In this document: piece after piece, positions 10,346 through 20,772 of the stretch
Numbering within the stretch: position 1 is the first letter of the stretch
How the letters are laid out: the number at the start of each line of letters is the position of its first letter
DNA from: Prinsepia uniflora
Taxonomy: Eukaryota; Streptophyta; Magnoliopsida; Rosales; Rosaceae
Assembly (NCBI GenBank): GCA_032719365.1
Contig: CM064876.1
Span: forward strand, 61,375,864 to 61,439,863
DNA length: 64,000 nt
Reading direction: 5' to 3'
The notes under the pieces: generated by a model
Told to the model about the DNA's origin: nothing
Database searches by the model: none
Seen by the model: only the letters and a program-made list of their open reading frames with translations
Translations under genes and position numbers: made by a program

Positions 10346-13300
10346 GTATATGACTAATAAAAACTATAAAATGACTTTGATATAATAAATATATGATGAA
10401 TCATATGATAGAATATAGATCTGCCGACCACTAACAGTATAAAATCTTAAAGATAAACTTAAATTAAAACATAATTCTATTGATAATATTGCATTAAAAA
10501 TATTGTACGCATTGAACTTGATAAAAAAACAAGTAGAGTGTCGACCAGCTTGAAAATTAGATTGGTCTTGATCTACCAAGACACAAAAGTTTTGCCAACT
10601 GATGCTATTTGACCAAAAGGAAATGTATTGTTGGACATAGTGTTCGTATATCTCCTTTGAATGGCCTACTTTTCCTCCATAGATAGGGTAGTTCGGATTT
10701 ACCCAACTAACTTCTCCATAATCTTCATTGAGATGAGGAACTTCATAGCCTTCATAACCATGTGACATTTGAGGGAGATGGCTGTCTAACAGGGGGTGAC
10801 GATATGGACCATAAGCATATGGATCATTTGAGTTGTTACTAGGATCGGTGCCTAAACTCATTGACTCAAAACTAATTGCCATGGAATCCTCAGAAGATGG
10901 GTTTCCATAACCTTCATATATGTTGCATGTCCGAGTGTAATCTTTTCCAACACCATCGATTCCTACTCCTCCTACCCTACACCCATGATCATAATCATGG
11001 GTGACATGAGTGAAATCCGCCTTTCCAGTAATGGGCTCAAGGGTGCATATGTTTTGGTTACATGTTCATTTCCCCCGTCATCCTTGTCTTCATCGTTTTT
11101 CTCAACATTATCTCCTCCATCATCATCATCATCATCATCATTATCTGGAGATTTATTTTGATGAAGTCCCTTACTAGTAGCATCAGCTCGTAAGTCACGT
11201 CTACCAGTAGAACCAAGCATTGATCTCTCCCATGAAGACATCTCCCGCTCACTTCCTACGTCCACACTCCCCACTTCTTCAGATAGCACTCTATTGACAT
11301 TAACACCGTGTTCACTAGCAAGATGTGCTACTCGAGGGTCAGACCTTCCACTATCATCATCCAAGTGAGCTGGCATAATCCATGCTTGAAGTGGATCTGC
11401 CTCATTACCTTCCACATGTTGACCTGTAATTTCCAACAGGTCAACGTAGTCTTCTTCCACAACTTTACCGGCTTCAGCTTCTTCATCTCTTAACTTGAGT
11501 TTCATGTTGTAATAACATAAAACAAGTTGTTCTAATTTAGAATATGCGAGACGATTTCTTTGCTTTGTATGAATTAAAGCAAATGTACTCCAATTTCTCT
11601 CACATGCCGAAGATGATGCCGTTTGTGATAATATACGAACTGCAATTTGTGCAAGCTGGGAGAAGCTTGGCCATATAGTTCCCACCACTCAGCTGTCAAT
11701 ATCAAGTTTAATGTAAGAGGCATTATAAAGTGCTAAGTCATACAATATCAAGTTAAATGCAAGTAATATACCTAGGGGCATTTTCGTTCGTGATTGTACA
11801 ACCATAAGTGAACGAAATGTTTTCCGACCATCTCTAAAGTTGATCAGATACATTAAGGCTGATGTTAATATAATGCCATAGATGTACAGATTCAAAAATA
11901 TCAAGGTTCATATATGGTAGTGAACTTACGTCTACTCCAAAATTTTGTAAACCCACTTGCTCATTTGCATTCAGTTTGAGGAATACTTGTTGAACTGATT
12001 GGACGAGGAGTCATGCCCAACACCTGCTTGATATTGATATCGGGGATTCAAGTAATAAGCTGCAAATCATGAATGAGCTTTTCTTAGTAAACAACAATAA
12101 AATAAAATATTAACAAGTAACATAAGATATAAATATACCAGCGGCATGTAAGGGATGCACTAATGTTTTTTCCCATCGCTCTTGTATGATTTTAAGGACC
12201 CACTTCTTACCTTTAAGATGGGTTATCTTTTCTTTCATTAGATTGAACATATCATACAGGATTGGCATGGTTGGGACTACCTCTGTATCAACAATTTGAA
12301 GGATGCAATATAATGGTTCATATATTGATTGCATCATCTCCAAGGACTCCCAGAATCTTTGGTCGAGGATATGAGTCTCAACCCTCTTGCCTTCCACTTT
12401 CCTACTCAATGGGCTACCATGCCATTGATCACTGGTAAACAATCTTCTAAGGCCAACTTTATGCTTAACTATACTGTTTATACATATATAGTTGGTTGCG
12501 AACCGAGTTGCACCAGGACGAACCAAGTCTCCTTGACATAATTCATGCATATTATAAATGTAGTTAGTTACCTGCCTAGCATTTTTTATGATGAGCGTCA
12601 TTGTCTCATTCTTCCCAATATCTTCAATATTAGGTCGATACAATGGGCTGCACAAGGAGTCCAATAGATCGGATACGTCTTCATCAGTTCTTTTCCAGCC
12701 TTTTTGAAGTTCGACCCATTATCAGTAATGATCTGTACAACATTTTGTACTCCAACCTCCTGAACAACTTCCTTCAACAAATTTCCTATGTACACATAGT
12801 CTTTATGGAATTTGGAAGAATCAACTAACGTGAGAAATACAGTTGAACCCTTACTATATACCATGAAGTTAATTATGGATAACTTCGTTGGATCGGTCCA
12901 AGCTTCACACATTATGGTACATCCATAAGTTTCCTAGTGTCGCTTTTGTTGCTCTACATACGCCTTCATTTCTTCATACTCCATAGGAAGATATTTATTT
13001 TTCACTTCATATGGAGAAGGAGTGGACACGCCTTCACCTGCAAACCAAAACATAAGTTAGCATTTAATGTTATTTCATAAGCTAAAAAAAATGTATCATA
13101 AATATATTTATTAAATACCTCCTCGTTGGGCTTCAATAATCATATTCTTAAAATGATGAGAGTTGGCTTTATTTGGAGCCACGCCTTCATATATAAAAAA
13201 TTTGCTTATGTATCGACCCAACTTCTCTTTCGTCCCTTTCCACATCGATTTTACAGTCTTCTGTTGACTTCGTGCGGTTTTGCAGAGTTTTGGTTTTGGA

Positions 13301-13354
13301 GGAATTGAAAAATGGATCACGCAAACTTTGTGATTGACGCATCTGTTGCGGTGG
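10346..13354 (-). pseudogene. hAT-superfamily transposase relic, C-terminal part (DUF659 core and hATC dimerisation region)
   Basis: The larger, 3' part of a plant hAT transposase gene, read right to left. Probable exons are 13354-13119, 13037-12139, 12059-11930 and 11692 to about 10550, with GT-AG junctions, for example a GTAAGT donor at 11929 and a TTTGCAG acceptor at 13038. Visible blocks are a linker ending in a KFFIYEGVAPNKANSHHF-type motif; the catalytic-core region with IITDNGSN and WTPCAAHCIDL; and the hATC block with SSSACERNWS followed by an acidic tail. The usual CD-W-T motif reads CEAWT, so the first catalytic Asp appears changed to Glu. Damage includes a premature TAG near 12934, frameshifts near 13290, 12640 and 11650, and a further stop in the 12059-11930 exon. 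It is not functional. The outer end may be cut by RLG-1. Confidence 0.85.
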
Positions 13355-14706
13355 TTGACTGTAACCCCCCGGAAATTCGAGGATTTTAATATTGTAAATT
13401 AATGTTTGAATTGATGCTTTTACCCTTGCGTTGGGTATGGCCAATTGTTGACTTTTTGATTTATAAATTAAATGGACTTTGACCTATGACCGTGACATAG
13501 TTCGGGACGTCACGAGTTCATAGACAGGTGGCACGTCCATTTCGGACGATCAGGGAAAAAGTTATGACTATCGGAAGTTCAGGGGCATTACCGTAATTTG
13601 GACGGTTATGGTGAAAATGTTGACTTTTCTCTTGGAAACTAATTTTCACTTGACTCAAGGACCGTTGGGTAGGTCTCGACGTCCTGAGTCCGTAGACAGG
13701 CGGCACGCCGAAATCGGACTTCGTACGAGGAAGTTATGGTCACGGAAGTTTTTCGCATTTAACCGAACCAACCGAGAACCGGATTAAAATAATATTTTAT
13801 TAATGGAATCTGATTACTTTAATCAAATCAATCTGGACCCTTGGATGAGTGACAAGTGTCACTCATCCCCACACTCCCTAAAACAAGGATCTATGTTGGC
13901 CATTGGATTAAATAACTGATTTCCTCTCCTCAAATCCTCACCATTGATCCTATGCTGAGATTGAATCTCAGCCCTTCATTCCATCCAGCCAATCTGTTTA
14001 TTAATTCTCAGATTTTTCACTCTCACATTTCATTCTCTCAAAACCGTGAGCACGGCTACCCTTCGAACAAACACTCCAGCACATCACCTCTCAACCTCAC
14101 CCTCACGGCAACACCAGGCAGCCAACTGCCACCCTCAGGCGCCGGACACCACCCCACAGCCACCTGCATGGCCGGAAATCCTCCCAGACCCGAGAAGGAA
14201 ACCCGAACAGCCCAAGTCACCAAACCATCCAAACCTTCACTCTGAGGCTCGAACCAACGTACGGTTGGGTTCACTGTGACGGCAGGACGACCCTGAGCTG
14301 GACTGGACGACGTACGGCGGTGACACGGCGGCGGTAGGTTGAAAAACCCGAGAGACCCGATTTTCTTCCCTTCTTCGAAACGACCGTTTTTTACGTTGAT
14401 TTTGTTTGTTTGCTTCTAAGACACACTTAAGGGACCCAGACGACCATTTTTAACCAAGGTTCGCGGCTGGAAACTTGACGACTCGCCGGAGAAGACGAAC
14501 CAGAGCCAGCAGCCGGGTTCCTGTCGATTTCCAGGTAGATTTTTGAACCTAGAAACTAGTTTTGAGTCCATAGAACCATAGAACACTTTGTGACGAGTTC
14601 ATAGGAACAAATCCCATCAGAAATGGTGGTCGGGTTTATGAGAACTGATCGGGTCGAACCGTGGGTCTGCGGTGACCCGGTTCTCAGACCCGGTTACTGT
14701 AGCTGA

Positions 14707-14862
14707 TGACGTCATCATACTGACGTCAGCAGTGACGTCATGATGACGTCATCATGTCAGAATTCAGTCAGACCAGGGACCAATGGACTGCTGACACGTG
14801 TCCTCTGACACTGTCAGTGATGACGTCATGCTGACGTCAGTAGTGACGTCATGCTGACGTCA
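14707..14862 (+). promoter_or_regulatory. Cluster of eight TGACGTCA palindromes (RLG-2 5' LTR)
   Basis: Eight perfect TGACGTCA octamers in 156 bp, in two groups of four. This is the consensus CRE/TGA-type bZIP site. The cluster lies inside the LTR, downstream of the first donor-like site, so it would act as an internal enhancer rather than a classical upstream promoter. The 3' LTR copy is 22120-22275. Confidence 0.75.
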
Positions 14863-15199
14863 GCAGTACTGTAGCACCGTTGACCAGAGGGTTTACCAGG
14901 CGCGTGGGGGCGCGTGTGAACAGTAATTTTGGTGGGACCACCACCATTCTTTAAGTTTCGACGATCCGGATCCAATGACGGTGGTTTCGGGTCGATCGGA
15001 GATCATTAAGTTGGTCAAAATGAGAGTTTTTGCCTTGGAAAGCGCGTTCGGGCGGCTTTTCCGGACCGGTTTCGGTCTAGGGTTTCATGGTTGAATGTTA
15101 GGGGTTTGTATTTACCCTTACGTATACTTTGGATGTGACAGGAATTTTGTAATTGTACCAGATCGAGGGTAAACGCTCGGTTTTCAGCAGGACTGTACT

Positions 15200-15862
15200 G
15201 TGAGTGGGCCATTTTCTTAAACCCTTGCGTGCATAAATGTTTTCTGGTTTATTATACTTATTCACATGCTAAAAACAATGATGGTTTTGATGATATGGAA
15301 AAATATGGTTATGGCACGTTTCACGGTATTTGGGCTTGAGACCCGTTTGATGAAACTTAATGATTGATTCAGATTTTATCTAGGTATATATATGCCTTGC
15401 ATGTGGATATCAATAAAATGTATTTGGTACTGCACTGTATAGATCCTTCCATATTATATTGTCTCCTCCGGATGAGGTACCCCGGAGAGGTCACGGACGT
15501 CTAGTACGTCCAGCGTCTATGACGCTAAGCATCGGGGATGCTGTACCCGAACGGGGTTCGGGGATTGAACTCGGAAATTGAGACCCGAGTGGCACGCGTA
15601 GCCTTGTGATTGTGACCTTATTGACGTCAGGGACGTCAGACATCAGGGATGTCGGGATTGGAGTGTATAGTGCAGCAACTAAAATTATACTTATGGTTTT
15701 ATTACATGCCTTATGGTTCATATTATATGGTATATGATTTTAAATAATGATGCATGCATGTTTGGAAAACAGGGGGGTAAATTATATGTTTTACTTATCA
15801 AATGATTTTATAAACTTGAGTTTCGGTCCACTCACCCTTAATGTTTTTGGTAACCCCTCCAG
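15200..15862 (+). other. Candidate leader intron 2 in RLG-2 5' LTR
   Basis: Starts GTGAGTGGGCC after exon-like block 15142-15199 and ends CCCCTCCAG. The start is complementary to GGTCCACTCAC at 15825-15835 with one G-U type mismatch. Length is 663 bp, the same as the homologous interval in S2. Spliced exon 2 and exon 3 would stay open to TAG 15904-15906, giving an acidic tail (VEEEPEAEA). The 3' LTR copy is 22613-23275. Confidence 0.5.
15495..15653 (+). repeat. Train of short hairpins with 5-nt loops (RLG-2 5' LTR)
   Basis: Successive perfect inverted repeats: GGACGT/ACGTCC, AGCGT/ACGCT, AGCAT/ATGCT, then GACGT/ACGTC and GACAT/ATGTC, each separated by a 5-nt loop (CTAGT, CTATG, CGGGG, CAGGG, CAGGG). 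Copies are at 22908-23066 (3' LTR) and 37439-37597 (S2). Confidence 0.85.
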
Positions 15863-16164
15863 GTCGTGATACTGAGGTAGAGGAGGAACCTGAGGCTGAG
15901 GCATAGATCTACTTTCTGCGTACCTGAACCCCTGTTGGGTGGTGTACCCGCAGGTTTTTAATAGAGTCGTGCTCGCAACTTGTATTTCGGATTTTCATCC
16001 CTTGTCTGACATTCGTTTAATTCGGATTTGATGTATAACGTTTATTTGGTTATTTATGCATTTGATGATTTGAGGTTAAATTTGGTATGAATTATTGGGT
16101 GTCAGACGGGAGCAGGGCACGTCCCCTTGTGGTCCCTGAGGGATCGGGGCGGGTCCTGTCAGCT

Positions 16165-16175
16165 TGGTATCAGAG
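16165..16175 (+). other. Primer-binding site (RLG-2)
   Basis: TGGTATCAGAG begins three bases after the 5' LTR. It is the initiator Met tRNA type, as in RLG-1, but the match ends one base earlier (AACT follows). Confidence 0.9.
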
Positions 16176-16292
16176 AACTAGGTTGTGGTCAGTACTAGGT
16201 TTTGGTCAGCATGCTAGACTAGCGATTAGTACTAGTTACTTTTCGACTTTTCAGAATATTGTTATCTGATCTATGCCTCTTGACAGTTGGTT

Positions 16293-19200
16293 ATGCCTCC
16301 TAGGAGAATTCCTCATACGCGAACGGACGAGGATCTAGAAAGAGAGATGGAATGCGCGAGCATTGAAAGGGCTCAACGTTTGGGAGCCACTCCTTTCTGC
16401 GGGGGAGCAAACCCCGAGGATGCTCACGACTGGATCACCAAGTGGGAGAGGATCTTCTCGGTGATGCACTGCCCTCCGGGCGAACGAGTGACTCTGGCGA
16501 CCTTCTTGCTGGAAGGAGGAGCCTACCAGTGGTGGCACGGACTCGAAATGTCTGGGTGGTCTGTCCATACCACTACTTGGGAAGTTTTCCGTTCCAGGTT
16601 TCTGGACCAGTACTACCCGCGATCCTTTCGCGCGGCGCGGGAGGCGGAATTCCTGCGGCTGGAGTAGGGTGACATGTCTGTTGCAGACTACGAGCAAACT
16701 TTCGGGAAACTTTCCCGGTTCGCTGCTTCATTCGTAAGCACGGAGGAGGACAAATGCCAGCGGTTTGAGCTTGGACTCCGAGGGGAGATCCGGGCCAGTG
16801 TGACTGCTACCACACATGCTTCTCTGAGAGATATGGTCGACGTTGCGGTGCGTGTCGAGGCCAGTCTGGCGGCACACCAGACACGACAGTCTTCAGGCGA
16901 GGGGCGATGTCAGGATCGCCCACATCATGGGCCATCGGGCCGTAAGAACAACAAGGGAGGGAGCTACAGGGGAGCACCCTCATCCTTCAAGGGTCGTGGC
17001 TGGTCGGGTCGACGTGGAGGCTCTCAGGGCAGAGGATCTGGATATAACTCTGGGCAGCGTTCATCTGGGAGCGGTGCTTCTAGTGGGCATTCAAACTGGC
17101 CGAGGTTTGTAACCTGTTTTGCTTGCGGAGAGGAGGGCCACTATGCCAGTGATTGCCCGCAGTTGTCCAAGAACAACGACGCTGGGGGCTCTAGTGTGGT
17201 GCAGAGCACGGCTTCCCACACTATTGGAGGTCGCGGTCAGGGCGGTGACCGTGGTGCTGGGCGTGGCGCGCGTGGGCGCGGACGGAACGGAGGGCCGAGG
17301 GCCCAAGTGTTTGCAATGACCCAGCAGCAGGCGAGGACTGCCCCAGGCGTGGTCACAGGTACACTACATATCTTTAACCTTCTTGTACGTGTATTGATGG
17401 ATGCGGGGGCTACACATTCTTTTATTTCGAAAAGTTGTGCTGGTATGCTTGATTGTGTGGTATCAGCTTTAGATTGCGAAATGGGTGTTGGCACCCCGAT
17501 GGGTATCGTGTACCTTGTGAATCAGGTGATTCGGAGGTGCCCGGTAAGAATTGAGGATGTGGATTTACCAGCAGACTTAATTATTCTGGATATCCACGAC
17601 TTCGATATAATCCTAGGGATGGATTGGCTATCGGAGCATGGATCGCTCATCGATTGCTATAGCAAGTAAGTGATTCTGCGGAGCCCGGGTTTGCCGGAGG
17701 TTATCTTTCAGGGGGAACGTGATGGTTCGCCTCCTGAAGTGATTTCTTCACTTACTGCTACCAAACTTCTACGGAAGGGATGCCAGGGTTATCTGGCGCA
17801 TGTCATGTCGGAGCAGGTTGGTACTCCGGGTATCGACGAGATACCGGTGGTATGTGAGTTTCCGGATGTGTTCCCGGAAGACTTACCTGGATTGCCACCA
17901 TCGCGGGAGATCGAATTTACAATTGAACTACTCCCTGGTACCCGACCTATATCCCAGGCACCATACCGGATGGCGCCGGCTGAGTTACGAGAACTCAAGG
18001 CTCAATTGCAGGAGCTGGTGGATTTGGGATATGTACGACCGAGTACTTCACCGTGGGGAGCACCGGTGTTGTTCGTGAAGAAGAAGGAAGGAAGTCTCCG
18101 TTTGTGCATTGACTATCGACAACTCAACAAGGTGACACTGAGGAACCAGTATCCTCTACCCAGGATCGATGACCTTTTTGACCAGTTGCGGGGAGCTCAG
18201 TGCTTCTCGAAAATTGATTTGCGGTCTGGGTATCACCAACTGAGGATTTCGGAGGAGGATATTCCGAAAACTGCTTTTCGAACCCGTTACGGACACTACG
18301 AGTTCCTTGTTATGCCATTTGGTTTGACGAATGCTCCAGCAGCATTCATGGATCTGATGAACCGGGTCTTCCGACCCTACTTGGATAAGTTCGTGATTGT
18401 GTTCATCGATGATATTTTGGTGTACTCGAGGAGTGCCCGTGCACATGAGGAACATCTACGGTTGGTCTTGGAGAGGCTGAGACAAGAACAATTGTACGCC
18501 AAACTGAGCAAGTGTCAGTTTTGGCTGAGCAGTATTGGTTTTCTGGGACACGTGATATCGATGGATGGGATTTGCGTGGATCCCCAGAAAACAGAAGCGG
18601 TGACCAACTGGGCTAGACCAACAACGGTGACCGAGGTGCGGAGTTTTTTCGGTTTAGCAGGTTACTACCGGAGATTCGTGGAGGGTTTCTCCAAAATTGT
18701 TGCACCATTGACTCGTTTGACTCGGAAGGGAGTAAAGTTTATCTGGGACGAGCAGTGCGATCGGAGCTTTCAAGAGTTGAAAGATCGATTGACCACTGCA
18801 CCTGTCCTTGCATTGCCGGATGACAGTGGAGAGTTTGTGGTCTTCAGTGTTGCATCGCTGCAGGGTCTGGGCTGCTTGTTGATGAAAACTGGCAAGGTTA
18901 TCGCCTATGCATCCCGGCAGCTGAAGACTCATGAGTTGAACTACCCTACCCATGATTTGGAGTTGGCAGCGGTGGTTCATGCTCTAAAGATCTGGAGACA
19001 TTATCTGTTCGGCGCAACGTGTCGGATATACACCGACCACCAGAGTCTTAAGTACTTATTCACTCAGAAGGAGCTCAACATTAGACAACGGAGATGGTTG
19101 GAGCTGCTGAAGGACTATGACTGTACGATCGAGTACCATCCGGGTAAGGCCAATGTGGTGGCGGATGCACTCAGCAGAAAATCAGCGGGATCAGCTGCAC

Positions 19201-20738
19201 ACCTGGGGATGGTGTATCTTCCCTTGCTGGTGGAACTCCGGAAGGCGGGAGTTATTTTGGGTACGGATGAGCATGGAGCTTTGTTGGCCAGCTTCCATGT
19301 GCGACCAGTACTGATTGATCGGATCATTGAGGCACAACTTCAGGATCCGATACTCTGTATTTACAGAATTGAGGTCGATGCGGATGGGAGACAGGATTTT
19401 ACCATCCGGGACGATGGAGCACTTGTGAAGTTGGGCCGTTTGTGTGTACCTGCAGTGGCAGAGTTACGGGCCGAGATTCTTGAGGAGGCCCATAGTTCGG
19501 CTTATGCTATGCATCCGGGAGGTACAAAGATGTACCGTACCCTCCTGAACCATTACTGGTGGCCAGGAATGAAGAAGGATATTGCTAAATTCGTGAGTAA
19601 ATGCTTAACCTGTCAGCAGGTTAAGGCGGAACGGCAGAGACCTTATGGGGCTATGCAGCCACTTCCGATTCCCGAGTGGAAGTGGGATCACATCACCATG
19701 GACTTCGTCTTTAAGTTACCAAGGACTCAGAGTGGAGTTGACGGAGTATGGGTGATCGTGGACCGGTTAACCAAGTCAGCCCATTTTCTGCCCGTTCAGG
19801 AGACTTATAAACCTAACCGACTGGCTCAGTTGTTTGTGAAGGAAATCATACGATTGCATGGTACGCCGGAATCGATCGTGTCCGATCGTGATCCGCGTTT
19901 CACTTCCAGGTTCTGGCGGAGTTTGCAAGCCACTCTGGGAACAACCCTACGTTTCAGTACTGCGTTCCATCCACAGACCGATGGACAGTCTGAAAGAACT
20001 ATTCAGACCCTGGAGGACATGATGAGGTCATGTGTACTACAGTTTCAGGACGCTTGGGATACTCATTTGCCATTAATGGAATTCGCCTACAACAACAGCT
20101 ATCAGGCAAGCATCGGAATGGCACCCTATGAGGCACTGTATGGTCGACAGTGCAGGACACCTATCTGCTGGACGGAGGTAGGAGAGCGAGCGGCTGTAGG
20201 GCCGGAGATGATGGACTTAACCATGGAAACTGTTCGCGTGATCAAGGAGAGGTTGAAGGCGGCACAGGATCGCCAAAAGAGTTATGCTGATCGACGGATT
20301 CGAGACTTGGAATTTGAGGTAGGAGATTTTGTCTTCCTGAAGTTATCTCCGTGGAAAGGGATTATCCGTTTTGGCCGACGGGGGAAACTGAGTCCGCGTT
20401 TTATCGAACCGTATGAGATCGTGGAGAGGATTGGCAAGGTTGCTTACAAATTGGCGCTACCTCCAGAACTTTCTAGAGTTCACGATGTTTTCCACATATC
20501 GATGCTGCGGAAGTACGTACATGATGCTTCGCATGTACTTGGGGAACAACCTGTCGAACTACAGGAGGATTTGAGCTTCGAAGAACAACCAGTACAGATC
20601 TTGGATCGGAAGGACAAGGTACTACGACGGAAGACGATTCCTCTCGTGAAGATTCTCTGGAGAAACCAGAATGTGGAAGAAGCCACATGGGAGCCTGAGG
20701 CTCAGATGCGAGAACAATTTCCTTACTTGTTTCTTTGA
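16293..20738 (+). pseudogene. RLG-2 gag-pol, broken by two nonsense codons and an RNase H active-site change
   Basis: One frame from ATG 16293 to TGA 20738 covers the same domain order as RLG-1 but is stopped by TAG at 16665-16667 (RLG-1 has Gln there) and TAA at 17667-17669, just after the protease region. Visible domains are the gag region, a CCHC knuckle (17115-17156), protease D-A-G (17400-17408), RT FIDD (18402-18413), RNase H, integrase with an intact D,D35E triad, a GPY-like module with Glu where RLG-1 has the first Gly, and a chromodomain at the end. In RNase H the Y-S-D-A-S motif reads F-S-V-A-S: the first catalytic Asp is Val (GTT 18849-18851). There are no frameshifts, so decay is by point mutation. 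Pol alone (17670-20738) remains open. Confidence 0.95.
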
Positions 20739-20757
20739 AATTTCGGGACGAAATTTC

Positions 20758-20772
20758 TTAAGGGGGGAAGGT
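20758..20772 (+). other. Polypurine tract (RLG-2)
   Basis: A purine run with six consecutive G directly before the 3' LTR, preceded by the same double GAAATTTC block as in RLG-1. Confidence 0.88.

Larger units (their letters stand above)
13360..16161 (+). repeat. 5' LTR of RLG-2, 2802 bp
   Basis: Begins TGTAACCCCCC and ends CCTGTCA. It contains the duplicated GTTGACTTTT/GACAGG unit (GTTGAC at 13447 and 13619), a CAG-GTAGAT donor-like site (14535), the TGACGTCA array (14707-14862), exon-like block 15142-15199 (58 bp), candidate intron 15200-15862 and a hairpin train (15495-15653). Confidence 0.95.
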
